Part shown: one piece after another, positions 54,952-64,000 of the stretch
How the letters are laid out: each line of letters begins with the position of its first letter
Position numbering within the stretch: the first letter of the stretch is position 1
DNA from: Streptomyces sp. NBC_01294
GTDB taxonomy: Bacteria; Actinomycetota; Actinomycetes; Streptomycetales; Streptomycetaceae
Direction of reading: 5' to 3'
Assembly (NCBI RefSeq): GCF_035917235.1
Contig: NZ_CP108423.1
Coordinates: 8,027,501 to 8,091,500 of the forward strand
DNA: 64,000 nt
The notes under the pieces: generated by a model
The model's input: the letters and a program-made list of their open reading frames with translations, nothing else
Database searches by the model: none
Told to the model about the DNA's origin: nothing
Made by a program: the position numbers and the translations under genes

Positions 54952-57900
54952 CTACATGCCCCTCTTCAGGGCCGAGACGGTCACGTGGTCGATCCGCATC
55001 GGATGGCCCGGTTCGGTGGCGGGGCCCGCGGTCGCGCCGTCGGCGAGCGGCAGCTTCCCGCCGACGGCCACGTTGAGGATCAGGAACAGCCCGTGGTCCA
55101 CCGCCCGGTTCCACGTCCCGGCGTCCATCCGGGCGGCCGCGACCCGGTGGTACACGCGGCCGTCCAGGTACCAGCGCACCTCCTCCGCACCCGGTGCGAG
55201 GTCGACCTCGACGGCGTACGAGTGGAAGGCCGTACGGCAGCCGGGGCACGGCTGCGGACCTGAGGTCAGGCCCACGGGCTCCTGGCACGGACCGCCTTCG
55301 AGGACCCCGCAGTGCAGGGGCCGAAGACGGTGTCCCGCCCGTTCACGGACTCCATGACGTCGATCTCCCCGATGCCCGGCCATCCCGTGCACCCGTCGCG
55401 CAACGGGGTCCCCAGGGTCCAGAACGCCGGCCAGTAGCCCGCCGCCTTCGCCCCGGTCACGTCGGGCAGGGCGATCGAGGCCTCGATCCGCAGGATGCCC
55501 CCGGGCGGCGGCGCGAAGTCGGAGCGCCGTGTCTCGATCCTCCCCGAACTCCACGCGCCTTCCTTGCGGGTGGGGACGATCTCCAGCGCGCCGTTCCCGT
55601 CGAGGCGGACGTTGTCGGTCGAGTCCGTCATGGTCTCGATCTCGCCGGTGCCCCACTGCGGCGCGGGGCAGCCCGGGTGCACGTACCGAGGTCGTGGAGC
55701 AGTTCGCGGCGGACGGCGGGCTGCCCGCCGGGCCGTCGAAGTCGTCGCGCAGCAGCTGAGTCCACCCGCCCGTACCGGGCACCGCAGCGGCTGCGGCCGG
55801 AGCGGGGCAGCGCCCCGGCCTCCGTGAGCAGCCGCTCCAGCCGGTTGGTCAGCACGACGGCCGCCACGTTGGTCAGGTGGGCGTCGTCCCGGTAGAGCAG
55901 GATCCGGTCGAGCACGGCCGGGCAGGTCGGTCGTCGCCGGGCACAGCACCGGGTTCACGCCGACGCTCCGTACGCCGGGCAGCTCGCCGGACGCGATCCG
56001 CCGTGCCAGCGCATCGGGCGGCAGGGCGTCCTCGCGGCCGAACGCGCAGTCGGCGGGGGAGTCCGGGCTGCCGGAGACGCACGCGGGGACGTCCGTACCG
56101 GGTACGGGGGTGTCCTCGACATAGACGATCGGCACGCCCAGTGCCCGCAGCTGCCGCAGCGTCTTCTCCCAGCCCTCGGCCAGGAGCGCCGCGTCGGCGG
56201 TGTAGCGGTTGAGCGAGGCGATGACGATGAGACGGGGCTTCGGCTGCTGCCTCAGCCGCTCCAGGGTGTTCGCCCGCCAGGCGTCGCACTCCCGGTAGGC
56301 GCGGCCCAGCTGGGGGCTGTTCACCGTCAGCTCCGGCAGCGGGCAGCCCTGCTTCACGAACTCCTGCAACGCCCAGCCCCGTCCGGCGGCCAGCGCCAGC
56401 ATCGGGGAGAACCACTGCCCGGCGTGCGAGTCGCCGAGCAGCACGATCCGGTCCGGGCTGTCCACCGCGCCGAACAGGCAGTCCGGGCTGTGCGTCTCGG
56501 CCGGGGCGACCTCGCATGCCCCGTCCGGCGGGAAGTCCCCGCGGGCCTGGGCGGGGGTCGGCACCACCGGGCCGTCCACGAGCGGCGTGCCGGGGGTCCG
56601 GGCGAGCAGGGTGGGGCCGGAGGCGGCGCCCGGGGGCAGTCCCTTCGGGTCGACCGGGGCGGCCGGGCCCAGCAGGTTCAGGGTCGTCGTGCCCACCACC
56701 AGGGCGAGGACGACCGGGAGCACGACGGCCGTCACGCCCACGGACAGTCCGCGGCGGGGGAGTTCGGATACCGTGCGGCTGCGCCGCAGCGGTCGCTCGA
56801 CCCAGCGCAGGGTGGCGAGGGCGGGCAGCACGGCCGCCAGCGTCAGCGCGGTCTTCGCGGGCCAGCCGAGCGCGCCGAGGCGGGCCTCGGCGAGGACGAG
56901 CACCGGCCAGTGCCACAGGTACAGGTTGTAGGAGAGCCGTCCGACCGCCCGGGGTGCCCGACCCGCGAGCAGCCGCCCGACTTCCCAGGCCCCCGGGGCG
57001 TTCCGCTCGCCCCGGCCGGGTATCCCGGCGAGGATCACGGCGGCGGCGGCCAGCGTCGGCACGAGCGCCGCGCAGCCGGGGTACGGGGTCGCGGCGTCGT
57101 ACGCCACCACGCACCAGCCGATCGCCGCGGCCCCGGCCCAGCCGCACAGCAGCCGCAGCGGTCGCGGCCCGCGCATCAGGTGCCAGGGCAGCAGGGCGAG
57201 CAGCGCGCCGACGCCGAACTGCCAGACGCGCGAGGGTGTCCCGAGGTACGCGAGCGATGCGGAGTGCCGCGTCCAGTACAGGCCAGGCCGAACGAGGCGA
57301 GCGTCAGCGGCGCGGCGACCAGCACCACGACGCAGCGCACGGCGCGGCCCCGGCGGACCGCCCGGGCCGCGCAGGCGCGAGCACCGCCAGCAGCGGCGCC
57401 CAGAACAGGTAGAACTGCTCCTCGACGGCGAGGGACCAGAAGTGCAGCAGCGGGCTCTGGTCGTGCCCGGCGGCGAGGTAGTCGGTCCGCTGCGCCACGA
57501 ACCGCCAGTTGGCGAGGGACAGGGCTGCCGCGACGACGTCGTACTCCACGTCGGTGCGGCGCAGCGGTACGGTCAGCCAGGCCCCGGCCACCGCCACCGC
57601 GCCGAGCACCACGGCGGCCGAGGGGCAGCAGCCGCCGGGCACGCCGGGAGAAGAAGTCCCCGAGCCGGATCCGACCGGTGGTGATCGCCTCGCGGACCAG
57701 CAGACCGGTGATCAGGTAGCCCGAGATGACGAAGAAGACATCCACGCCGACGAAACCGCCGACCGTCCCGGGAATCCCGGCGTGGAAGGCGAGGACCGCG
57801 AGGACGGCGACCGCGCGCAGCCCCTCGATGTCGGGCCGGAAGGCGGACCGGTGCGGGCTGGGCCCGGACTCGCTGCCGGAGCGGGACCCGGACGGCAGCC

Positions 57901-57967
57901 GTCCGGCGGACTGCGGGGCGGCGCGCCCACGAAGGCGGCGCCGGCCGGGTGTCACGAGGAAGGACAT
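54952..57967 (-). CDS. acyltransferase-3 / SGNH / GH16 fusion protein (frameshifted)
   Basis: ATG 57967 opens an OafA-like membrane acyltransferase (FRPDIEGLRAVAVLAVLAFHAG, VDVFFVISGYLITGLL, HFWSLAVEEQFYLFWAP). A periplasmic SGNH domain follows (VLLGDSHAGQWF, DDAHLTNVAA). Removing one C at about 55815 then joins EAGALP to APAAAAVPGTGGWTQLLRDDFDG, the start of a GH16 domain with catalytic GEIDVMESVNG and the end FLILNVAVGG. About 1000 residues in all. Other shifts lie near 57640, 57375, 57280, 55922, 55700 and 55290. It acylates and cleaves an exopolysaccharide, probably that of the upstream GT2. It could also be two genes. Confidence 0.65.
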
Positions 57968-57981
57968 GGTGGCGGGGCCTT

Positions 57982-59687
57982 TCAACTCAGCCAGGGAAGC
58001 ATCGGGTCGACCCACCCCGATGCCAGCAGGCCGGTGAGCAGGAGGACCGCGGAGGCGGCGACGGTCTCGGGCCAGCGGCGGGGCAGCATCCCGGTACGGG
58101 AGCGCAGGGAGGCCCGTACGCGGGCAGGCAGCGACCGGCGCTCCGCCCGCCCGGACACCGTCCGCGGCCGGAGCTCGGCCATCAGGTCCCGGATCAGCGG
58201 GCCGTTGATCTGGCACTGCACCAGGAGGTAGAGGAGCAGGCCCCAGTTAGGCTCCCAGCCGTTGCGGGCCACGGCCAGGGCGAGGCCCGCCGCGGCCGCG
58301 CCGTTGGAGACGACGAGCCAGACGAGCGAGACGGCCACCACCCGGCGGGACATCCCGCCCGCTGCCCCCGCGCGCCGCGCGCCGGTGGGCACCCAGGCGG
58401 CGCTGCGCCCCGCAGGGTGTGCAGGAACGCGGTCGCGGCGGCCACGCTCGTCAGCACGTTCGCCCGGATCACCTCGACCCGCCAGCGGGTCCGGCTCGAT
58501 CCGCGGCAGCAGCACGTGCCAGAGCCACAGTGGGGCGAGCAGCGGCAGCACGTGCCAGGGCCCGGATGTGGTCCGGGTACCGAGAACATCATCACCAGCG
58601 GGGGCAGCGGCGCGGCGAAGGTGTTCACGGCCGTGGTCAGGTACCGGACGACGCCCTCGTAGAAGCACAGCCGCATCCGCCAGGCGCACGCATCCGTCCC
58701 AGCACGGGGGGCGCCGAGGAGGTGCAGGTTGCCCATCGCCCACCGGTACTGCTGGTTGACGAAGGAGGTGAGCCGGTCGGGCGAGGTGCCCTTGGCGACC
58801 AGTACCGGGACGTACTGGGTGCGGAAGCCCTGCTCGTGGAGGGCGAGGCCGGTGTACAGGTCCTCGCTGTGGTCGAGCCGGGCGAAGCCGCCGGCCAGGT
58901 CGATCGCGCTGCGCCGGTAGACGGCGTTGCTGCCGCAGCAGATGGCGGCGTCGCTCGCGTCCCGGGACGGCTGGATCCACCGGAAGAACCACTCCTGGGC
59001 GGAGCCGGCGGCCCGCTGGATCCAGTCCATGGTCGCGTCGGTGTCGAAGCACTGCGGGCTCTGCACGATGCCGACGGCGGGGTCGGCCAGGTACGGCACG
59101 AGGTGGTGCAGGAAGTCCGGCCGGGGCGCGAAGTCCGCGTCGAGGATCGCGATGAACTCCGCGCTGCTGAGGGTGAGCGCGTGGTTGAGGTTCCCGGCCT
59201 TCTTCAGGTGTCCCCGGTCGGGGCGTACGACGTACGCGTAGCCGTACGAGGCGCCCAGCGCGGCGACTTCGGGCCGGTCGGCGTCGTCCAGGATCCAGAC
59301 GGTCAGCGCACCGGGCCAGTCGACGGCCGCGACCGCGCGGTAGGCGTTGGCCAGGACGGGGAGCGGTTCGCCGCAGGTCGGCAGGTATAAGTCGACGCCC
59401 GGCGGTGCGGCCGGCTGCCAGGCGTGGACGAGTATCTCGTGCGACCGCCGGGTGAGCCGGCGCGGGCGCAGGCTGTTGACGGAGGAGAGCGCGAGGGCCA
59501 CGACGTTGAGCCCGAGGACGGCGAGGAAGGCCCACAGGGCCGGTGTCCGCAGGGCGAAGGTGAACATGGTCGCCGCCGTGAACACGAAGGCGAGCGAGCT
59601 GGTGACCAGGACCCAGCGGCGCTGGGGTCCGAAGTACCAGTAGAGCTCTTCGTCGGAAGGTGGTTGCGGAAGATGATGAAAGGTCAT
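57982..59687 (-). CDS. cellulose-synthase-like GT2 glycosyltransferase (frameshifted)
   Basis: This is a membrane processive glycosyltransferase of about 568 residues. Two N-terminal TM helices precede the GT-A domain, with WILDDADRP (first Asp), AILDADFAPRPD (DxD), HSEDLYTGLALHEQG (catalytic base region, S-E-D in place of T-E-D) and QQYRWAMGN (QxxRW). C-terminal TM helices follow after shifts near 58575, 58495 and 58420 (LLPLLAPLWLWHVLLP, VVAVSLVWLVVSNGAAAAGLALA). It would extend a beta-glucan-type chain from UDP-sugar and export it. The downstream fusion gene starts 14 bp later. No PilZ domain, GlxA or GH6 neighbour is seen. Confidence 0.85.
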
Positions 59688-59802
59688 AAAGCCCCCCACG
59701 GCTGTGCATGTACCTGTTTCAGGTGACCCAGCCTAGTGTTAAAGGTATAGACCACTGTCACGCGGGGATGAACAGTCCTGAAACTCAAGGAGCTTGGCCG
59801 AC

Positions 59803-59846
59803 ATGCGCCGTCGTCCCCGGTGCGCGGACCGGAGACGACGGCGCAT
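59803..59846. terminator. long hairpin, possible terminator
   Basis: The 19-base arms ATGCGCCGTCGTCCCCGGT and ACCGGAGACGACGGCGCAT match at 18 of 19 positions around a 6-base loop (GCGCGG). There is no U tract. It may be a terminator that belonged to the degraded gene or IS, or a mobile palindromic element. Confidence 0.5.
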
Positions 59847-59887
59847 CACGGGTGACGGATCGCGCGACCGCCGAGGCCGTTTCCTTC

Positions 59888-59984
59888 GGATCGCCTCGCT
59901 GACCAGATGAAGATGGCGGCGATGTGGAGTCCGGTCCGGTAGCAGCGGCTCGATACGGGCCCACTGGGCGTCAGTCAACGACAC
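59888..59984 (-). mobile_element. IS5-family transposase N-terminal fragment
   Basis: The frame from GTG 59984 reads SLTDAQWARIEPLLPDRTPHRRH, the conserved start of IS5-type transposases. It departs from the family after about 25 residues. Only the extreme N-terminus survives. It is a different part of the protein from the remnant at 30692-30984. Confidence 0.7.
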
Positions 59985-60249
59985 GCGTCAACCCACGATC
60001 GGATGATCCGGAAGAGACGGCCCAAGCTCCGGTGCGGGCGACCTCGGTCACCGGCTTCCGGTAGTTGGGGCGGTACTGCGCCCAGTCCTGTTCCCCGTGG
60101 TCGTCGAGTCCCTCCCGGCCTCCGTGTGGGCCGGGCGGAAAGCTCGAAGTCCTCAGAGCCACGCCGTTCACCGGTTGAGCGGTCCGGCGCGGGTCTAGCG
60201 TGCACGGTGACCACTCGCCCATGATGGCGAGCCTTCTCAGGGGGTTCCT

Positions 60250-60711
60250 TTGCATCGACTGATCAACGCGGCCGCTCGTGTGACCACGGTCGCGGGCATT
60301 CTGGCCACCACCGTTCTGACGGGGACGAACGCGCAGGCGGCCAGCGGGGGCGGCTGCGCCGGGTACTCCTCCGGGGTGATCCGGGAGAGGTTCATCGAGA
60401 TGAGGGTGTGCATCAGCGCCCCGAGCCACGGCGTCGGGCGCCCCGACGGATTCCTCACCCTGCGCTCCGGCCACCCGGCGTGCAAGGTCTTCATCCGCGC
60501 TGTCCGCACCGGCGGGTCGAGGGTGGTCTCGAACAAGGTCCACACGTGCCCCTCCGGTGCCTTCCGGACGAAGCGGTTCGCGGCGCCCGACTTCAACGAC
60601 AGCCACCACGAGGAAGGCGAGGGGTACGCCACGTACATGCAGGTGCAGTGGAGTGACGGGTCGTGGGCGCCTCCGTACCCCTACCGCAGCCCCTGGCTGA
60701 AGCTTCCCTAG
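60250..60711 (+). CDS. small secreted Cys-containing protein
   Basis: The 153-aa protein starts at TTG 60250 (CAGGGGG upstream) with a signal peptide (ARVTTVAGILATTVLTGTNAQA) and a beta-rich domain with four Cys (GGGCAGYS, RVCISA, HPACKV, HTCPSG), probably two disulfides. No family is recognised. It resembles many small secreted Streptomyces proteins of unknown role. A strong terminator follows. Confidence 0.6.
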   Translation: MHRLINAAARVTTVAGILATTVLTGTNAQAASGGGCAGYSSGVIRERFIEMRVCISAPSHGVGRPDGFLTLRSGHPACKVFIRAVRTGGSRVVSNKVHTCPSGAFRTKRFAAPDFNDSHHEEGEGYATYMQVQWSDGSWAPPYPYRSPWLKLP

Positions 60712-60721
60712 TCCGGCATCT

Positions 60722-60758
60722 GGGGATTGCGGCTCCGCGAGGCGGAGCCACAATCCCC
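60722..60758 (+). terminator. hairpin terminator
   Basis: The 17-base arms GGGGATTGCGGCTCCGC and GCGGAGCCACAATCCCC match at 16 of 17 positions around a GAG loop, 10 bases after the stop at 60711. Confidence 0.8.
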
Positions 60759-60956
60759 TGGCCCGGGCAGGACCAAGCAGCCTGCCGCAAGTAGGCAGGT
60801 CGGGGAGACCTGGGTGCGAGGTGGGGAGATTCAAGGCTCTGACCGTGCTTCTGTGACGACTACGCCAGAGGACATGGATTGTCTCCCCCCATGAGAGGGA
60901 GACGCCTTCCACGCTCGGGGGATCCGCGGGCCCACCGCGTGCGGTTGTCTGAGGGC

Positions 60957-62297
60957 ATGAAGAACACGACAGGACGCCTGCTCACTCTGTTCCTGATGAC
61001 CGTGCTGACGGCCACCGGGCTGTCCGTACCGGCTCTGGCGCAGCCGCCGGACGGCGACATCCGGGCCCGGATCGAGGCCATCCCCGGAATGCGCGTGCTC
61101 GGCGAACGGCCTGCCACCCCAGGCCAGGTCGTCCTCGACCTCACCTACCGGCAGCCCACCGACCATCGGCACGCCGACCAAGGTTCCTTCGACCAGAGGC
61201 TGACTCTGGTACACAAGTCGACCCAGCGCCCCATGGTGCTCTACTCCAGCGGCTACGACCTCGGATCGTCGCCGAACCGGATGACCGAGCCGGCCCAGTT
61301 GCTGGACGCCAACCAGATCACCACGGAGCAACGCTTCTTCGGGACGTCCCGGCCTGAAGACCCGGACTGGTCCAAGCTCACCATCTGGCAGGCAGCAAGT
61401 GACCATCATCGCCTCATCACCGCACTCAAGACGATGTATCACGGCGCGTGGATCTCCACCGGCGGCAGCAAAGGCGGGATGACGGCCGTCTATCACCGCC
61501 GCTTCTATCCGGATGACGTGGCCGGTACGGTCGCCTACTCCGCCCCCAACAACACGGACGACCGGGACGACACCGCGTACGACGCCCGCCTCGAACAGGT
61601 CGGCACCACCGAGTGCCGCGCCGCAATCAAGTCCGCTCAGCGTGATGCGCTGATACGGCGCGAGGCGATGACGGAACGCTACGCCCGGTGGGCCGAAGGC
61701 GAGAAGAAGACCTTCGGGACCATCGGCAGCGTGGACCGTGCCTTCGAACTCGCCGTGGTGCGCCTGCCGATGATGTTCTGGATGCATCAGTCCACGGACG
61801 GTTGCGCATCCATACCCACCTCCACAGCGACCGATGATGCCCTCTACCTATGGGTCGCCAAGGTGACCCAGCTCCCCGTCTACACCGACCAGACCGTCGA
61901 ATCCTTCACGCCGTACTTCTACCAACTGGGCACCCAGCTCGGTTACCCGCAGTTCGCCACCCCCTACCTGGACGGACTGCTGCGCTACCCGGGCATCCAG
62001 GAGATCCGTACTTATGTGCCACGGGACATCCCCCTGCGTTTCCAGCCCGCTGCAATGGCGGACATCGACCGCTGGGTACGCCGCCACGGCAGCTCACTCA
62101 TGTTCGTCAACGGCGAGAACGACATCGCAGTCGCAGAACACTTCCGCCCAGGCAACGGCACCTACGACTCCTACCTCTTCAACGTGCCCGACGCCAACCA
62201 CCACATCTCCATCACCGGCCTGCGTCCGAACGACGCCGAACAAGCCACCGCGGCACTGCGCCGGTGGGCCGGCCAGACGGAGACAGCGGCCCGTTGA
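60957..62297 (+). CDS. secreted S37 (PS-10) prolyl tri/tetrapeptidyl aminopeptidase
   Basis: The 446-aa secreted serine peptidase has a signal peptide (RLLTLFLMTVLTATGLSVPALA) and an alpha/beta-hydrolase domain with nucleophile ISTGGSKGGMTAVYHRRFYPDDV, acid NGENDIAVAEHF and His in DANHHISITGL. This pattern and length fit the S37/PS-10 family known from Streptomyces mobaraensis and S. lividans. It removes tri- or tetrapeptides from secreted proteins during mycelial growth. GAGGG precedes ATG 60957. The gene is intact. Confidence 0.85.
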   Translation: MKNTTGRLLTLFLMTVLTATGLSVPALAQPPDGDIRARIEAIPGMRVLGERPATPGQVVLDLTYRQPTDHRHADQGSFDQRLTLVHKSTQRPMVLYSSGYDLGSSPNRMTEPAQLLDANQITTEQRFFGTSRPEDPDWSKLTIWQAASDHHRLITALKTMYHGAWISTGGSKGGMTAVYHRRFYPDDVAGTVAYSAPNNTDDRDDTAYDARLEQVGTTECRAAIKSAQRDALIRREAMTERYARWAEGEKKTFGTIGSVDRAFELAVVRLPMMFWMHQSTDGCASIPTSTATDDALYLWVAKVTQLPVYTDQTVESFTPYFYQLGTQLGYPQFATPYLDGLLRYPGIQEIRTYVPRDIPLRFQPAAMADIDRWVRRHGSSLMFVNGENDIAVAEHFRPGNGTYDSYLFNVPDANHHISITGLRPNDAEQATAALRRWAGQTETAAR

Positions 62298-62457
62298 AGT
62301 TGTGCGCCACCAGTTCCGATCGTGGCCGCGGCGAACTCCGTCCGGGCGGGGCCCATCCCCTGTCCGCGCGCGTCAACCGGGGCCCGCCGGCGCCCTCTTG
62401 TCCGGCGTGGGAGCCTGCGCGGTGGGATGGCTGCTTCTGGCTGCCCTGGCCGTGTGT

Positions 62458-63129
62458 TCAGGCGCCCAGGTGTGCCCCGTCACCGGTGCCGAGGAGGGGG
62501 ACGGCGAGACGGCGTGCGACGGCGTTGGGCAGCGACCACAGCTCGGTACGCTGCTTCCGGTCCCGCGCACCCTGGCGGTCGGCGCGGCGGATCCCGGGCA
62601 CGGCGAGGGCCAGAGCGGTCAGGGACGAGGCCAACCCGGCGCCGAGGAGTACTCCGGCGAGTACGGCCCCGCCCGCCAGGGCGAACGGAAGCGCGAACCC
62701 GAGGCAGAGCGTGCCGAGGCCGCCGAGGACGGCCAGCATCCACCACAGCGGGGTGAGCGGGTGCTCGTCGCTCAGGTGGTCGACCAGCTGCCGGTCGGTG
62801 GGCCGCCGCCGGCGGTGTTCGCCGGCGGCGGCGAACAGCTCGGCACGTCCGCGCAGCACCCAGACGGCGCGCACTCCCACCCATGCGACGGGGAGCACGA
62901 ACAGCGTCACCAGCACCAGGCCCGCCTGGACGCCCCGTGGCACCGGCACCCAGCCGGAGGCGTCGGCCACCACGGATGCCACGGCGGCTCCCGCGAGTAC
63001 GGCACCCGCCGTGCTCGCGGCCACAAACCATCGCCGGGCCCGGCGCACCCGAGCGCTGAGGAGGGAACTCGACCGCGTCCAATGTTTTCTCCGTCCGATG
63101 ACCGCAGGTACTCTACGCAGCCTGCCGAT
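62458..63129 (-). CDS. multi-TM membrane protein
   Basis: The frame encodes four hydrophobic segments (FVAASTAGAVLAGAAVASVVA, QAGLVLVTLFVLPVAWVGVRAV, LWWMLAVLGGLGTLCLGFALPFALAGGAVLAG, SLTALALAVPG) with basic loops (EHRRRRPTDRQLVDHL). It is probably about 210 residues. The start is unresolved: the frame is open upstream but coding character begins near 63129, overlapping the leader of the divergent gene. No family is recognised. Confidence 0.5.
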   Translation of the reverse strand: MGRLRRVPAVIGRRKHWTRSSSLLSARVRRARRWFVAASTAGAVLAGAAVASVVADASGWVPVPRGVQAGLVLVTLFVLPVAWVGVRAVWVLRGRAELFAAAGEHRRRRPTDRQLVDHLSDEHPLTPLWWMLAVLGGLGTLCLGFALPFALAGGAVLAGVLLGAGLASSLTALALAVPGIRRADRQGARDRKQRTELWSLPNAVARRLAVPLLGTGDGAHLGA

Positions 63130-63168
63130 GCGGCCGCGGTCGTACTCCAGGACCGCCCGGTCGTCCCC

Positions 63169-64000
63169 ATGACCAGCTGGCTCTCCGAGGCGCTGCGGGC
63201 CACGGGGACCGGGCGATGACGCGGCGTAACGGAGCGCCCTGCGCCGCGTGGCCGAGATTGCCATCGCCGAAGGTCGAAGCGGACAGGGCCTGGGCGGGCT
63301 CTTCCCGCCCGACCTCGCCGGCTATCACGACGGGGCAGAGGTCTCCCTTCCGGTCGCTCTGGAGCTGGTCCGGGCCATGCTCCGCGACCAAGGTGCCTGG
63401 TGTCGCCTGGAGGCGGGGGACGTGTTCACCGTGCACGTCGGGTGGGACCAGTACGTGTACGTGGGCAGCGACCGGCTCTGCGCGGACGCCGTGGCCCGTA
63501 CACGGGAACTCGGCCTCTTCCCGGAACCGATGACGACCTCCCCCTACGCGGCGGAGCTGGAGGAACCGGACGTGACGGAAGCCGCCGACGAGGGCTTCTG
63601 GGCGCGCGTGCGCACGGCGCTGGCCTCATGGCAGACAGTGCTCCTGGAGGAGGGCTTCGTCCGTAACACTGCACGCTTCCACCGCCCCACGCCGGAGAAC
63701 CTCGACGTGGTGCGTACCGGTCTCAGCCCGCGCGCCCTGCTGGCCGTCTGGCCCGGCCTGAACCCCGATGTCGACGCGGTCCTCGCCGCGCTGCCAGAGG
63801 AGGGATCCGCGGAGTTCGTCTGGGAGGCACAGGACGGGACGATCAGACACGCGATCGTCGACGACACCGAGTACCAAGAGCTCGCCGCCCTGGTGGCAGG
63901 CGCCCGGGCGGCCTGCGCCCCTGCCCTGTACCTCGACGAACGCCACCCGCTTCTACGCGCCGCCCTGCCCGGCAGCGACGGCGTGCTGCGCGCCCAGTGG
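63169..64000 (+). CDS. hypothetical protein, cut by window edge (frameshifted)
   Basis: ATG 63169 gives TSWLSEALRATGTG. After a shift near 63220 the frame is open to the window end (LRRVAEIAIAEGRSGQGLGGLFPPDL, CRLEAGDVFTVHVGWDQYVYVGSDRLC, VTEAADEGFWARVRTALASWQTVLLEEGFVRN, FVWEAQDGTIRHAIVDDTEYQELAALV). It is an acidic soluble protein of at least 275 residues with repeated beta/alpha units. I do not recognise the family with confidence. Confidence 0.55.

Larger units (their letters stand above)
59688..60249. other. intergenic region with IS scar
   Basis: This 562-bp gap separates the GT2 gene from the small secreted gene. It holds a large hairpin (59803-59846) and an IS5 N-terminal fragment (59888-59984). 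A leftward peptide-like stretch at about 60010-60110 (EQDWAQYRPNYRKPVTEVARTGAWAV) looks like the end of a lost gene, but I cannot identify it. Confidence 0.5.

Overview
The window is chromosomal DNA of a high-GC actinomycete, almost certainly Streptomyces or a close relative. The evidence is the very strong G/C bias at third codon positions, GTG and TTG starts, many GTGA/ATGA/TTGA stop-start overlaps, and the gene content: an ECF41 (SigJ-like) sigma factor, GPP34, NIPSNAP, VOC, PadR, MerR and TetR regulators, a class E-like sortase, an S37 tripeptidyl aminopeptidase and a cellulose-synthase-like glycosyltransferase. I saw no rRNA, tRNA, CRISPR array, phage or large biosynthetic cluster. It is an accessory-rich stretch of small operons.

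Layout. 0.3-7.5 kb: an ATP-grasp protein, two secreted proteins (one a metalloprotease with FN3 and ricin-type lectin domains), a 2H phosphoesterase, a GNAT, a deletion scar joining two 5'-truncated divergent genes, and an ECF41 sigma factor. 8-15 kb: a CPA2 cation/proton antiporter preceded by a proline-rich leader peptide, a NodB deacetylase, a nitrobindin-like protein, an EF-G paralogue, an SNase-like protein and NIPSNAP. 15-24 kb: a two-component system divergent from a His-rich PepSY-like membrane protein, an FAD monooxygenase, a GH15-like hydrolase, and a sigma factor overlapping a large regulator with an IclR-like C-terminus. 24-36 kb: CYTH protein, NAD synthetase, HAD phosphatase, VOC, dienelactone hydrolase, aldo/keto reductase, RidA, methyltransferase, PadR plus membrane protein, ferritin-like protein, and decayed gene and IS remnants. 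36.8-43.5 kb: VOC operon, GPP34, GNATs and two TetR regulators with clear operators.

43.5-52.4 kb is the most coherent functional block. A CAP-domain protein and a redox operon have promoters of the same architecture. The redox operon encodes a thioredoxin-like lipoprotein, a TlpA/ResA-like protein, a CcdA-like membrane protein and a DsbD-alpha-like lipoprotein. Together these look like a DsbD split into separate polypeptides. An OmpR/histidine-kinase pair and a small lipoprotein follow. 52.6-54.9 kb: a small OB-like protein, a sortase, and a MerR regulator divergent from an FMN reductase with a classic MerR-type long-spacer promoter. 54.9-59.7 kb: a cellulose-synthase-like GT2 followed 14 bp later by what appears to be a single acyltransferase-SGNH-GH16 fusion protein, a candidate system for making and trimming an acylated beta-glucan. 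60-64 kb: an IS scar, a small secreted protein, an S37 peptidase, a membrane protein and a gene cut by the window edge.

A general caution: about 25 genes on both strands carry single-base indels, mostly in G/C runs. In most of them the protein is collinear in two or three frames. This pattern fits uncorrected consensus errors better than gene decay, so I give the full span of each gene and flag the shift. True remnants (two IS5-like transposase fragments, an epoxide-hydrolase tail, MarR and DUF1398 truncations) are listed as pseudogenes.
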